Assembly (NCBI GenBank): GCA_964623055.1
Contig: CAZURK010000023.1
Span: 23,709-87,708, forward strand
Length of the DNA stretch: 64,000 nucleotides
Source of the DNA: JADHUC01 sp964623055
Lineage (GTDB): Bacteria > Planctomycetota > Planctomycetia > Pirellulales > Pirellulaceae
Reading direction: 5' to 3'
The notes under the pieces are model-generated. The model was not told where the DNA came from. It ran no database searches and saw only the letters and a program-made list of their open reading frames with translations. Every line of letters starts with the position of its first letter. The stretch's first letter is position 1. The translations under genes and the position numbers were made by a program. Of this stretch, positions 25,901 through 34,622 are shown piece after piece.

Positions 25901-25968
25901 CGTTTAACGGCAAGCCGAAGGCGACTGTGTCCTGGCCCGCGCAGTCGCCTTCGGCTTGCCGTTAAACG
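25901..25968. repeat. Perfect palindrome, dispersed family 1
   Basis: 27-base arms (CGTTTAACGGCAAGCCGAAG and seven more bases, 25901-25927; exact complement 25942-25968) around 14 bases. The unit matches the copies at 34532-34597 and 1450-1485. It lies between the ABC ATPase gene and the downstream end of the ceramidase-like gene, both minus strand. Confidence 0.85.
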
Positions 25969-25975
25969 ACTTTGG

Positions 25976-27370
25976 TTACGGCTCTTCCGCCACAGGCGTG
26001 ACGAAGCCCGCGGGCAGCAACTCACGTACTCCCTCGACAACCACGTCTTCGGCCTCTGGAGCCAGCCGCGTAGGACGGGCGTAGTAGAGCATCGAAGAGT
26101 CTGCTTCGTAACCGCCCTCCTCCAATACCCGTCTTGACGCGATGTAACACGGTATCTCGTTGGCATAGGCCGTAACCCACAGTCGATCGGCATCCAGTTC
26201 CGAGTACAGGCGAATCGCGAAGTCGACGACGACTTCGCCGCCCAGAAACACCATCGCCAGATCGTCGCCAAACGTCCAGGCTGCAATCGGATAGCTCACG
26301 GAGGACGACACCGCTTTGCCCCGGTTGATTCGGTCCAAGAAATGCTTCGCATGAACGCCGCGGTGACCGCCCGCGCTGGCCGTCTGTTCCCAATACTCTT
26401 TCGACGGCAGTTTGTCCATAGGTAAACCGACGTGCACGAGTCGGCAGGCGACAGAAGGATCGAGCGGCTTCAACTTGCCCGCGAGCAGCCGTTTCACTTC
26501 ATCGGCAAAGGTCCGGCCATTCTGCTGGCAATGTTCCAACTTGCCGCGTGGGCTGGGATTTGCATCTGCCCCACAGCCGATGGAGATCAGCGCCGTCGCG
26601 CCGGGACACTCGGCCTCGATGTACTCCTGGGCATAACCGGCCCAGTCGCCGCAAATCTGATTGAAATTTCCGCCCAACGTCGTGCAGTGGCAAGCGTAGT
26701 TGGCCCAAATGGCAAGCGGCTTGCCCTCCGGACACTTCGCTACCAGCATCGGCAAACGGTGGTCGACCGGCCCGTCCGCCTGTTCGCCAAATCCCGCCCA
26801 TTTCTTGTCCTTCAACACTCGACGATTGGCTGCAATACCTACTTCGCCCTGCGTCCAGAAGAGTTGCGCGGGCCCCCGGTTCTTCAACGCCTGGCGGGCC
26901 ACTTCGGCGAGTTTGTCGGTCAGCTCACGCCGGTAGCGGTCGAGATGCTGCCGCTCCGTTTCCGGAAGGGCCTCGTGAAACAGAAACGGGGCGTATTCCA
27001 TCAGCCACGGGGCGGAATGTGTATGAGTAACGGTAAGTACCAGCCGTTCCCGCTTCAGACCGCTTGGCTTGAGCCGCTCACACACGGCATTCGCGACGCT
27101 CGGCGGAACCCCACAGCTCTCGACCGACAGCAGCATCGCCGGTCCTTCTCCGGCATCGCTGCCAATCGCCAGTGCTCTAGCCCAAATGTGCTGTGCCACG
27201 CCCTCGGATTCCGTTCCGCGCGACGCGTACCCGCAAAGCCGAGTCGGATATTCGGGCGTAATATCCACTTTGGCCACGCCGACCGGCACCTGCAGCGTTT
27301 CGCCTGCGATGGCGTTGTTGACCATCACTAGGAGACCAAGAGCCAACGACGGAAAGACTCGCATACACAT
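25976..27370 (-). CDS. Neutral/alkaline ceramidase-like secreted protein
   Basis: 464 residues from ATG 27370, which has GGGAG seven bases upstream; ATG 27376 is too close to it. Signal peptide MRVFPSLALGLLVMVNNAIA. The body matches the neutral/alkaline ceramidase fold as found in Planctomycetes: VGVAKVDITPEYPTRLCGY, the metal-site VTHTHSAP, WANYACHCTTLG with further zinc-ligand histidines, SIGCGADANPS and FLGGEVVVDFA. Classical ceramidases have an extra C-terminal domain that is absent here. The planctomycete group is large and its true substrates are unknown, so hydrolysis of ceramide should not be assumed. Confidence 0.85.
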   Translation of the reverse strand: MCMRVFPSLALGLLVMVNNAIAGETLQVPVGVAKVDITPEYPTRLCGYASRGTESEGVAQHIWARALAIGSDAGEGPAMLLSVESCGVPPSVANAVCERLKPSGLKRERLVLTVTHTHSAPWLMEYAPFLFHEALPETERQHLDRYRRELTDKLAEVARQALKNRGPAQLFWTQGEVGIAANRRVLKDKKWAGFGEQADGPVDHRLPMLVAKCPEGKPLAIWANYACHCTTLGGNFNQICGDWAGYAQEYIEAECPGATALISIGCGADANPSPRGKLEHCQQNGRTFADEVKRLLAGKLKPLDPSVACRLVHVGLPMDKLPSKEYWEQTASAGGHRGVHAKHFLDRINRGKAVSSSVSYPIAAWTFGDDLAMVFLGGEVVVDFAIRLYSELDADRLWVTAYANEIPCYIASRRVLEEGGYEADSSMLYYARPTRLAPEAEDVVVEGVRELLPAGFVTPVAEEP

Positions 27371-27386
27371 GGTCATGCTCCCTTTT

Positions 27387-28556
27387 TTATTTCAGCTCGT
27401 TCTCGAACCAGACCGGCCCACCCCACTTGCCGGTAACAACAATGTCCAGATCGCCATCGCCGTCCAGATCAACAACCGGGATGCTCATCCCTGCCCCAAT
27501 TCCCTGGCCAAGGGAAACGACGTGCTTGGTCCAGCCGGCATTCTTTCCACGTTGCACTTCGTACCAGAACACACCGGGCGGATCGTCGCCACCTGGGTCG
27601 TGGCCGTTGTGAGCCCTGAAACGCTTGCCGGTCACCAGGTCCAAATCGCCGTCTTCGTCCAAATCGGCCAGCGTAAGGCTGTGGGCCTGGCTCCAGCTTT
27701 GGTCGATCACGTGCCGCTTCCATGTCCTTTCAGATCCGCTGGTGACCTGCTCGTACCAGAAGATCCCGTACTTGTGGGCCGAGCTTGTGATAATGTCGTT
27801 CAGGCCATCGGCGTTCACGTCGTACACGAGGATCTGTGGCGTGTGATCCGGCTTCTCTTCCTCCAGGCTGCCAACCGCCAGCGGGTGTTCCTTCCATAGC
27901 CCGCTTCGCGGATCGGCCGGCGCTTCGTACCACGCCCCCGGCCGCAACACGTCCGCTCGTCCGTCGCCATTGACATCGCCGGCGCCGACACCCCAGATGT
28001 TCTGCTTGTCCGACACCGTGTGCTTCACGACGCCGCGTTGGCCGCCGGGCAGTGTGCCGGCCTCGTACCAGACGGTGTTCCTGACACCCGGCAGAATCTC
28101 ATCGTGTTCGCCATCGTTATCTATGTCCCACAGGTCGCCGTGTTCGAAGTTGCCGTTCACTTCGATCACGGTCTCAGGCCACAGAGTGCCGTCGAGGCCA
28201 ATGTTGCGAAACCAGACAGATCGCTTTTCGTGCCACGAGCACGACACGACGTCCAATCGCCCGTCGCCGTCGACATCCAACGGAGCGTTCATGAAGTCGT
28301 ACATGTATCCGTCTCCCCGCTCGTCGACGCTTCCTTTCAGTTCGCGGATCTTGATCGCTTTCCACTCCGGTGCTAGATAGATATACGGTCCCGCGACGAT
28401 ATCCAGCCGTCCGTCGTTGTCGAAATCGCCAACGCCGCATGCTTCGCTTCGGTAGTTACCGACTCGGTGCATTACGAATCCGGGCGGGTCAGCCGACGCC
28501 GCAACGCTCGCGTACGTCAGTACGGCTGTCAAGCACAAAGGTAGGGCTGCACGCAT
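27387..28556 (-). CDS. Secreted FG-GAP/VCBS repeat protein
   Basis: 389 residues from ATG 28556, preceded by CGAGGAG; an upstream ATG (28577) overlaps that ribosome site and is rejected. Signal peptide MRAALPLCLTAVLTYASVAASA. At least six repeats carry the calcium-binding D-x-[DN]-x-D-G pattern: VGDFDNDGRLDIV, PLDVDGDGRLDVVS, DIDNDGEHDEI, GDVNGDGRADVL, DVNADGLNDII, DLDEDGDLDLVTG and DLDGDGDLDIVV. These form a beta-propeller exported to the periplasm or surface. It lies ten bases upstream of the ceramidase-like gene, so the two probably form an operon. Confidence 0.9.
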   Translation of the reverse strand: MRAALPLCLTAVLTYASVAASADPPGFVMHRVGNYRSEACGVGDFDNDGRLDIVAGPYIYLAPEWKAIKIRELKGSVDERGDGYMYDFMNAPLDVDGDGRLDVVSCSWHEKRSVWFRNIGLDGTLWPETVIEVNGNFEHGDLWDIDNDGEHDEILPGVRNTVWYEAGTLPGGQRGVVKHTVSDKQNIWGVGAGDVNGDGRADVLRPGAWYEAPADPRSGLWKEHPLAVGSLEEEKPDHTPQILVYDVNADGLNDIITSSAHKYGIFWYEQVTSGSERTWKRHVIDQSWSQAHSLTLADLDEDGDLDLVTGKRFRAHNGHDPGGDDPPGVFWYEVQRGKNAGWTKHVVSLGQGIGAGMSIPVVDLDGDGDLDIVVTGKWGGPVWFENELK

Positions 28557-28776
28557 GAGTTGACTCCTCGTAATCATGAGAACTCGAAACAGATGCCGAT
28601 AGCTTCGCCGACACAAAGTATAGTCGGCCGCCGCAGAAGCAGAAACGATTGCCGCCCCGATTTCTTGCTTTCACAGCGCTCCCATATTGGCCGGCAACTT
28701 CCCATGGCGACTTCTGATCCTATAATGGCACCTGCTACTCAAATCGATAAAGCCCACCACGGAAAGGAGGCACGAA

Positions 28777-29835
28777 GTGCCTGAGAAAGTCGTCATCATC
28801 GGCAGTGGACCGGCTGGTTGGTCCGCTGCCATCTACGCCGCACGAGCAAACCTGAGTCCGTTGTTATTCGAGGGCACGCCACAGCCGGAGATGATCCCCC
28901 TGGGCCAATTGGCTTTCACAACCGAGGTGGAGAACTTTGCCGGGTTTCCCGCAGGAGATGTTCGCTCGTTTGTCGAAAGCGCTGTCGACACGTCCCGTCA
29001 CTGGAATCTTCCGCCTGTGCCACAAGGGCACGAAAGGGACGGTCGTCCGCACTATGCGGTGCAGGGCGTCGAGTTGATGGAACTGATGAAACAGCAGGCG
29101 TTGAATTTCAGCACGCGCGTTGTGGGCGATGACATCGTCGATGTGGATTTTCAATCTCGGCCGCTGAGCGTGAAACCAGCCTCGGGTGATCTCGTAGAGA
29201 CTCATACCGTGATCATCGCCACCGGCGCTCGTGCCAACTACTTGGGCCTGCCTTCCGAGGAGGCGTTCAAGAACCGCGGGGTCAGCGCCTGCGCGGTGTG
29301 CGACGGCGCGCTGCCACGCTTTCGGACCGGACCGGTGGCAGTGGTTGGTGGTGGCGACGCGGCTGTGGAGGAGGCCACTTATCTGACGGCCTTTGCCCCG
29401 AAGGTCTATCTTGTGCATCGACGCGATGAATTACGTGCATCGAAGGTCATGCAGCAACGAGCCTTCGATAATGAAAAAGTCGAGATTCTCTGGAGCTACG
29501 TCGTTGACGAAGTGTTGGGCAACAATGAAGACGGCGTCACCGGCGTCCGGTTACGGAGCACAAAGGATGATTCAACAAAAGAGTGGGACGTCACTGGGAT
29601 GTTCGTGTCTGTCGGCCACACACCGAATACGGCTTTTGTGAAAGACAAACTGGACCTCAGCGACAAAGGCTATATCAAGTGGACGACGCCCTTCCGCACG
29701 TACACCAGCGTGGAAGGCGTGTTCGCCGCGGGCGACGTGGCCGACGACTACTATCGCCAGGCAATCACGTCTGCAGGGACCGGCTGCATGTCTGCGTTGG
29801 ATGCCGAACGCTATTTGGCGGAAAAGGGCCTGTAA
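28777..29835 (+). CDS. trxB: Thioredoxin reductase
   Basis: 352 residues, GTG start with AAGGAGG five bases upstream. FAD-binding IIGSGPAGWSAAIYAARANL at the N-terminus, redox-active pair C172-A-V-C175 in SACAVCDGALPRF, NADPH-binding VAVVGGGDAAVEEATYLT and the C-terminal FAD contact GVFAAGDVADDYYRQAITSAGTGCMSALDAERYL. It is about 30 residues longer than standard TrxB because of an insertion near residues 60-90 (FVESAVDTSRHWNLPPVPQG). It reduces thioredoxin with NADPH in the cytoplasm. No thioredoxin gene is adjacent. Confidence 0.95.
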   Translation: MPEKVVIIGSGPAGWSAAIYAARANLSPLLFEGTPQPEMIPLGQLAFTTEVENFAGFPAGDVRSFVESAVDTSRHWNLPPVPQGHERDGRPHYAVQGVELMELMKQQALNFSTRVVGDDIVDVDFQSRPLSVKPASGDLVETHTVIIATGARANYLGLPSEEAFKNRGVSACAVCDGALPRFRTGPVAVVGGGDAAVEEATYLTAFAPKVYLVHRRDELRASKVMQQRAFDNEKVEILWSYVVDEVLGNNEDGVTGVRLRSTKDDSTKEWDVTGMFVSVGHTPNTAFVKDKLDLSDKGYIKWTTPFRTYTSVEGVFAAGDVADDYYRQAITSAGTGCMSALDAERYLAEKGL

Positions 29836-29885
29836 TCTGGCATACACACTCCTTGAAACGACACCAATAGGAAAAGGAGCCTCTC

Positions 29886-30830
29886 ATGTCCAGTCAGTCG
29901 CGTCGCATGTTTCTGAAGGGCGCTGCCGGTCTTGGCGCGGCAGCCGCCGTTGCTGGTTCCGAAGCCGCCCGCAACGTGTTCGGTGCGGAAAAGCCAGTGC
30001 GTATGAGATACTGCAAATGTAACGAGACGTTTAAGGATTGGCCTCAGGAGAAGATCTTCAAGTTCATTGCCGAGTGCGGCTACGGCGGCGTCGAGATTGC
30101 TCCGTTTACCATATCGAATTACGTGACCGACATCTCACGCAAGGAGCGAACGGATCTTCGCAAACATGCAGACGCAGCGAAGATCCGGATTGTGGGATTG
30201 CATTGGCTGCTGGCCAGGACCGAAGGGCTTCACCTGACCCACCCCGATGCCGCTGTGCGCCGTAAGACGACCGAGTACCTCTGCGAATTGGCCGAGTTCT
30301 GCAACGATCTGGGTGGGGACGTGATGGTGTTCGGCTCGCCCAAACAGCGAAATCTCCGGCCGGGTGTCAGCCGCGACGAGGGAATGAAGTACGCAGCCGA
30401 GGTATTTCGCGCGGCAATGCCGACGCTGGAGAAGCTGGAGATCATGCTGGCTCTTGAACCGTTGGGCCACGGGACGACCAATTTCATGGTGACAGCCGCG
30501 GATACCGTCGAGTTGGCCGAGATGGTGGATTCGCCGAACTGCAAGCTGCTGTTGGACTGCAGGGCCATGGGCACCGAGTCGACTCCGATACCCGAGTTGA
30601 TTCGCAAGTACGGATCGTGGCTGATCCACTTCCACGCCAACGACGCAAATCGTCGAGGGCCAGGCATGGGCGATGTGGACTTTGTGCCCATCTTCGAGGC
30701 GCTTCGCGACATCAAATACCGCGGCTGGGTGTCGGTCGAGGTCTTCGACTACAAGCCTGGGCCGGAGGCTCTGGCTCGCGAGAGCATCGAGTACATGAAG
30801 AAGGTCGAGGCGAAGGTTTTCGGGGCTTGA
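29886..30830 (+). CDS. Tat-exported sugar phosphate isomerase/epimerase-like TIM-barrel protein
   Basis: 314 residues. Tat signal: SQSRRMFLKGAAGLGAAAAVAGSEAA. The AP-endonuclease-2/xylose-isomerase-like TIM barrel follows: FIAECGYGGVEIAPF, RIVGLHWLL, GGDVMVFGSPKQR, LALEPLGHGTTNF, NCKLLLDCRAMG, LIHFHANDANRRGPG and GWVSVEVFDYKPGPE, with Glu, Asp, His and Glu in metal-ligand positions. Preceded by AAAAGGAG. Exported relatives are abundant in Planctomycetes and usually act on unknown sugars. Confidence 0.88.
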   Translation: MSSQSRRMFLKGAAGLGAAAAVAGSEAARNVFGAEKPVRMRYCKCNETFKDWPQEKIFKFIAECGYGGVEIAPFTISNYVTDISRKERTDLRKHADAAKIRIVGLHWLLARTEGLHLTHPDAAVRRKTTEYLCELAEFCNDLGGDVMVFGSPKQRNLRPGVSRDEGMKYAAEVFRAAMPTLEKLEIMLALEPLGHGTTNFMVTAADTVELAEMVDSPNCKLLLDCRAMGTESTPIPELIRKYGSWLIHFHANDANRRGPGMGDVDFVPIFEALRDIKYRGWVSVEVFDYKPGPEALARESIEYMKKVEAKVFGA

Positions 30831-30846
30831 TCGTGACTTCGCGACT

Positions 30847-30916
30847 GTGGGGCACGTTTCTAACGTGCCAATGTCTCTAAGTTGGCGATGCACGGCACGT
30901 TAGAAACGTGCCCCAC
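30847..30916. terminator. Perfect inverted repeat between convergent genes
   Basis: 23-base perfect arms (30847-30869 and 30894-30916; core GGCACGTTTCTAACGTGCC, itself near-palindromic) around 24 bases. It sits between the convergent TIM-barrel gene and trpE, so it can serve as a two-way terminator. Its sequence type looks like another dispersed planctomycete palindrome. Confidence 0.65.
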
Positions 30917-31017
30917 GTGTTGCCACCACAGGCATTTCCCGAGGTTATGATCAACGCCCGTTTTCTGATAAGAGACGACACGCCGGCCAGGCTACAATGG
31001 GGCCTTCCATCCCGGAA

Positions 31018-32526
31018 TCACCCTCCAGAAACGCCGGCCTTCAAACGTTCCTCGGTGATTTCGATGGCTTTCAGCAGGCCGCGTGCTTTGTTCAAAGTTT
31101 CCTGGTACTCGAAGTCCGGTTTGCTGTCGGCCACGATGCCGGCGCCTGCTTGTACGTAGGCTTTGTTCCCTTGCACGACGATTGTTCGCAACGCGATACA
31201 CGTGTCCATGTTGCCGTGGTAGTCCAAATGCCCCACGGCGCCGGCGTACGGGCCGCGTCGATGCGGCTCCAATTCGTCGATAATCTCCATCGCGCGGACC
31301 TTGGGTGCGCCGGAGACAGTGCCGGCCGGTAGGCACGCCTTCAGAGCATCGAAGGCGTCTTTGCCATCTTCCAGCGTTCCGGCCACGTTCGACGTAATGT
31401 GCATGACGTGGCTGTAACGCTCGATCACCATTACGTCGGACAACTCGACCGTGCCATATTTCGCGACTCGGCCAACGTCGTTGCGGCCCAAGTCGACCAG
31501 CATCACGTGTTCGGCGCGTTCTTTCGGGTCCGCTAACAGCTCCTCGGCCAGTCGCCGATCCTCATCTTCCGTTTCCCCTCGCTTCCGCGTGCCAGCCAGA
31601 GGTCGCACGGTCACCACGTCGTCGACCACGCGGCACATGACCTCCGGCGAACTACCGACCAGCGTCACCTCGGGTGTCCGCAGGAAAAACATGAACGGAC
31701 TCGGATTGACCACTCGCAACGTCCGGTAGATCTCGAAGGGGTCCGTTTGCAGTTCCAGTTCCAGCCGTTGGCTGATGACAACTTGGAAGATGTCGCCCGC
31801 TTCGATGTATTCGACGCACTTGCGAACCGCCGCCTCGAAGTCCTCCTGGCGGAAGTTTGACTGAAACGCGACGGACGGTTCGCCACCTGTAGCAATGTCG
31901 GCATAGACAAGATCCGCCCCCGGTTGCGACAACTGCCCGACGGTGGCGTCAACGCGGCCACAGGCGTCCTGGTACGCCTGCTCCACATCGCTTTCGTCAT
32001 CCAGCCGTGCGGTCGCCACGACATACATCGTCTTACTGATGTTGTCGAACACGATCATCCGATCGTAGAAAGCGAATGAAAGATCCGGGAGCCCGCGATC
32101 GTCCTCCGGGGCGTTGGGAAGGTTTTCCACGTACCGAACCACATCGTAGCCAGCGTACCCCACCGCGCCGCCGCCAAACGGCGGCAATTCCGGCAACAAG
32201 GCCGCTGCCGGTTCGTTCAGAAGTCGTCGCAGCTCTTCCAGAGGATCCGCGGACGTGTACTGGCGCGTTTCCCCATCATCGGAAACGGTGACGGTGGAGC
32301 CGCTGGCCGACAGGACCAAAAACGGCTCTGCCGCCAGGAAGCTGTAGCGGCCGACTTTCTCGCCGCCGATGACGCTCTCGAACAGGCACGCGCTGCCCCC
32401 CGAGTCGATCTTGTGAAAGGCGCTGACCGGCGTCAGCGTGTCGCTGACCAGCCGCCGGTACACGGGGATCAATTGGTGGTCCTGGGCCAGGTGGCGGAAT
32501 GCCGCGAGGTCGGGGAAATGGCTCAT
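31018..32526 (-). CDS. trpE: Anthranilate synthase component I
   Basis: 502 residues. First committed step of tryptophan synthesis, chorismate to anthranilate with ammonia supplied by TrpG. The N-terminal domain carries a feedback-site LLESVIGGEKVGRYSFLA (the LLES element). The catalytic part has DIFQVVISQRLE, SPEVMCRV, RPLAGTRKRGETEDEDRRLAEELLADPKERAEH split here by motif, MLVDLGRNDVGRVA, and SGAPKVRAMEIIDELEPHRRGPYAGAVG. All active-site signatures are present. No trpG or other trp gene is adjacent. It starts one base after the DUF1080 stop, suggesting read-through transcription. Confidence 0.95.
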   Translation of the reverse strand: MSHFPDLAAFRHLAQDHQLIPVYRRLVSDTLTPVSAFHKIDSGGSACLFESVIGGEKVGRYSFLAAEPFLVLSASGSTVTVSDDGETRQYTSADPLEELRRLLNEPAAALLPELPPFGGGAVGYAGYDVVRYVENLPNAPEDDRGLPDLSFAFYDRMIVFDNISKTMYVVATARLDDESDVEQAYQDACGRVDATVGQLSQPGADLVYADIATGGEPSVAFQSNFRQEDFEAAVRKCVEYIEAGDIFQVVISQRLELELQTDPFEIYRTLRVVNPSPFMFFLRTPEVTLVGSSPEVMCRVVDDVVTVRPLAGTRKRGETEDEDRRLAEELLADPKERAEHVMLVDLGRNDVGRVAKYGTVELSDVMVIERYSHVMHITSNVAGTLEDGKDAFDALKACLPAGTVSGAPKVRAMEIIDELEPHRRGPYAGAVGHLDYHGNMDTCIALRTIVVQGNKAYVQAGAGIVADSKPDFEYQETLNKARGLLKAIEITEERLKAGVSGG

Positions 32527-32527
32527 G

Positions 32528-33190
32528 CTACTTGGACATGTCCTTGATCGAGATGTTTCTCCAGCGGACTTCGTACGGGCCGGTGCCCTTTTTGATGCCG
32601 TGAACCTGGAGTCCGATGAATCCGCACCCCATGTTGCTTTTCTCGTCGACCAAATCAGCCACCGGCACGTCGTTCACCCAGGTCTTGATCGACTTGCCCA
32701 CGGCCAGGACGCGATACTTATTCCATTCGCCTTTCTTGAAAGCCGCAGCCGCCTTCGGGTCCGACCGATCTTCGCTCAGCCAGCCGGTCTTCAACGCTTC
32801 GCCGTAGACGTACCCGGCCGTGCCGTTGACCGCGATCTCCACCTGCGGGCCGTGCACGCGGCGGTTCTTGAACTCCGGTTTGCTTTGGGATCGAATCTGA
32901 ACGCCCGAGTTGAGCCGATCATCAACCTTCACCTCGAACAGCAGCTCGAAATCGCTGTAGTCCTTCTCGGTACACAAGAACGAGTTCGGGCTGCCTTCGG
33001 TCGTCTTGCCGAGGACCGTACCGTCTTCCACCTGATAGGTGGCGGTTCCGTTGCGCTGTATCCAGCCTTCGAGCGTCTTGCCATCGAAAAGGCAAACGAA
33101 GCCGTCTTCGTCGGTGGCGATCGCAGGAATTGCCACTGTGAGCAACGCAATCCCTATAATGCCCAGCGTCAGTCTTTGCCAGTCTCTCAT
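32528..33190 (-). CDS. Secreted DUF1080 (3-keto-disaccharide hydrolase-type) protein
   Basis: 220 residues. Signal peptide MRDWQRLTLGIIGIALLTVA, cleavage near AIA. The concanavalin-like jelly roll starts with FVCLFDGKTLEGWIQRNG and continues with SDFELLFEVKVDD, NSGVQIRSQ, HGPQVEIA, GEWNKYRVLAVGKSIKTWVNDVPVADL and ends IGLQVHG..VRWRNISIKDM. This family acts on 3-keto sugars or binds glycans. GAGGAG lies before the ATG. The upstream gene encodes a TIM-barrel isomerase-like protein, a common pairing in this phylum. Confidence 0.9.
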   Translation of the reverse strand: MRDWQRLTLGIIGIALLTVAIPAIATDEDGFVCLFDGKTLEGWIQRNGTATYQVEDGTVLGKTTEGSPNSFLCTEKDYSDFELLFEVKVDDRLNSGVQIRSQSKPEFKNRRVHGPQVEIAVNGTAGYVYGEALKTGWLSEDRSDPKAAAAFKKGEWNKYRVLAVGKSIKTWVNDVPVADLVDEKSNMGCGFIGLQVHGIKKGTGPYEVRWRNISIKDMSK

Positions 33191-33277
33191 GATCGGGTTC
33201 TCCTCTTGGTGTGGTCGTCTGATGCCGCTTTCACTCGTGAATACTTGTTCTACGTGAGTAGTGTCCGCAATGCAACG

Positions 33278-34240
33278 TCAGGAAACCAGCGCAAATGCCT
33301 TTTTCATGGCAGCCGCCGTCGCGGCCATGGCTGGTTCGTTTTCCATGTCCCTCAGCTTCTTGTTGAACGGCTCGGCACGTACGGGACCGTCGTAGCCGAT
33401 CTGAACCAGAGCCCCAAGGAACGACTTCAGGTCAATCACGCCGGTAGCCGCGGGTAACTCGCGCGAACCGTCCATCTGTTCGTCCACGGGGATTCCGGCG
33501 GGTGCATCGTTCAAATCGCAGGCTACGACGGCGGCGGCGGTCAACGACAACAGATCCTCTTGGGTCTCGTGAGCCGTGTACCAGTGCCAACTATCCAGTA
33601 CGAAACCGACGTTGTCCTGGCCGATCTCGGCGATTAACTCCTTGGTTTCGGCCATCGTGTGGATGAACGTGTGGCGCGATGCGGTCCACGAGGTTTTGGG
33701 CCCGACATACTCCAGGCCGAGTCGAAGGTCATGGTCGGCCAGTACCTTGGCAATCTCGGCCAATCGTCGGGCGTGCTGCTTGAAGTTCGACACGTACGTC
33801 AGCGTGTCATGGCTGGGACGCAGCCACGTATTGACGCGCGACCCTCCCGCGCGTCGGATCGCCTTGGCCAATTCGGGCAGACCGTCCAGCCCCGCACGAA
33901 ATCGTTCCTCGTCACGGCGAAAATCCACCGGCAGCCCGGCGGAGCCCCAGACCAACTTCTTCTGTTTCATCGTACCGAGCAATTTCTCCATTTCACTATC
34001 GGAAAGGCGAGATAGAAACTGCGCAGAAGGAGCCACTGACTCGAATCCGTGCTTGTGGGCCAAGTCGATTGCCTGTGTTTGATCAGCCCGAACGCCGATC
34101 GCGCCGCAAACGAGATCCATGGTGAACTTTCGCTTCTGCTCGCCTGCGAGGACTTCACCTCCGGAAAGGCAAACACCTGCGGCCGATAGACTCGCGAGTG
34201 CCGTCTTATGTAGGAAACCTCGTCGATCAATTTCAGTCAT
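33278..34240 (-). CDS. Tat-exported sugar phosphate isomerase/epimerase-like TIM-barrel protein
   Basis: 320 residues from ATG 34240, which has GGAG at suitable distance; ATGs at 34249 and 34258 are too close to it. Twin-arginine signal DRRGFLHKTALASLSAAGVCL. TIM-barrel segments: MDLVCGAIGVRADQTQAIDL, KKLVWGSAGLPVDFR, LGLEYVGPKTSW, NVGFVLDSWHWYTA, VVACDLNDAPAG and GPVRAEPFNKKL. Conserved Glu, Asp, His, Asp and Glu are in metal-ligand places. It is only distantly similar to the homologue at 29886-30830. Probably co-transcribed with the DUF1080 gene 87 bases downstream. Confidence 0.87.
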   Translation of the reverse strand: MTEIDRRGFLHKTALASLSAAGVCLSGGEVLAGEQKRKFTMDLVCGAIGVRADQTQAIDLAHKHGFESVAPSAQFLSRLSDSEMEKLLGTMKQKKLVWGSAGLPVDFRRDEERFRAGLDGLPELAKAIRRAGGSRVNTWLRPSHDTLTYVSNFKQHARRLAEIAKVLADHDLRLGLEYVGPKTSWTASRHTFIHTMAETKELIAEIGQDNVGFVLDSWHWYTAHETQEDLLSLTAAAVVACDLNDAPAGIPVDEQMDGSRELPAATGVIDLKSFLGALVQIGYDGPVRAEPFNKKLRDMENEPAMAATAAAMKKAFALVS

Positions 34241-34445
34241 GGCTGTCATCTCCACCAAGGGGCTTCGGATCTGCTAGAGATACAGATTCTAGGCGATCCT
34301 GCCGCGTTCTCCAATCACGCACTCCGTCCTGCACCGTCCTTGCATCGCATCGGCAGGTGAGGCTACAGTAGAGGGTATGGATCGTCCCGGCGAGGCGTCC
34401 TCACGCCGTTTAGGATCGGCCAATGAATTACTGTCGCATTTGAGT

Positions 34446-34509
34446 GTAGCCGGAGTCGTGAGGTTTCGGTTCTTGCCGCTTCCGTCCGAAGTCTCACGAC
34501 TTCGGCTAC
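34446..34509. repeat. Dispersed palindrome family 3
   Basis: Left arm GTAGCCGGAGTCGTGAGGTT then TCGG (34446-34469); right arm CCGAAGTCTCACGACTTCGG then CTAC (34486-34509). Near-perfect 24-base arms around 16 bases. A decayed copy is at 16621-16670. Confidence 0.8.
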
Positions 34510-34531
34510 GACACCTATTGTTTGGCCAGTG

Positions 34532-34597
34532 CTTAACCGCGAACCGGAGGCGTGCGCTGGGGAAATGACGCGCACGCCTCCGGTTTGCGGTTAAACG
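34532..34597. repeat. Dispersed palindrome family 1
   Basis: Arms at 34532-34557 and 34570-34597 share the core AACCGGAGGCGTGCGC and its complement around 12 bases. Same family as 25901-25968 and 1450-1485. Confidence 0.8.
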
Positions 34598-34622
34598 ATT
34601 CCCACCAACAGACAGGGACACC

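Larger units (their letters stand above)
34259..34622. other. Intergenic region with two dispersed palindromes
   Basis: 364 bases between divergent genes. It holds palindrome family 3 (34446-34509) and family 1 (34532-34597), only 22 bases apart. No gene is seen. The family 1 copy ends 25 bases before the GTG start of the dehydroquinate-synthase homologue. Confidence 0.7.

Noticed and set aside
32438..33457. Long plus-strand open frame (339 codons) over trpE, DUF1080 and the isomerase gene
   Set aside because: It lies opposite three well-supported genes with family motifs; its own translation has no recognisable motif and arises from GC-rich codon bias.
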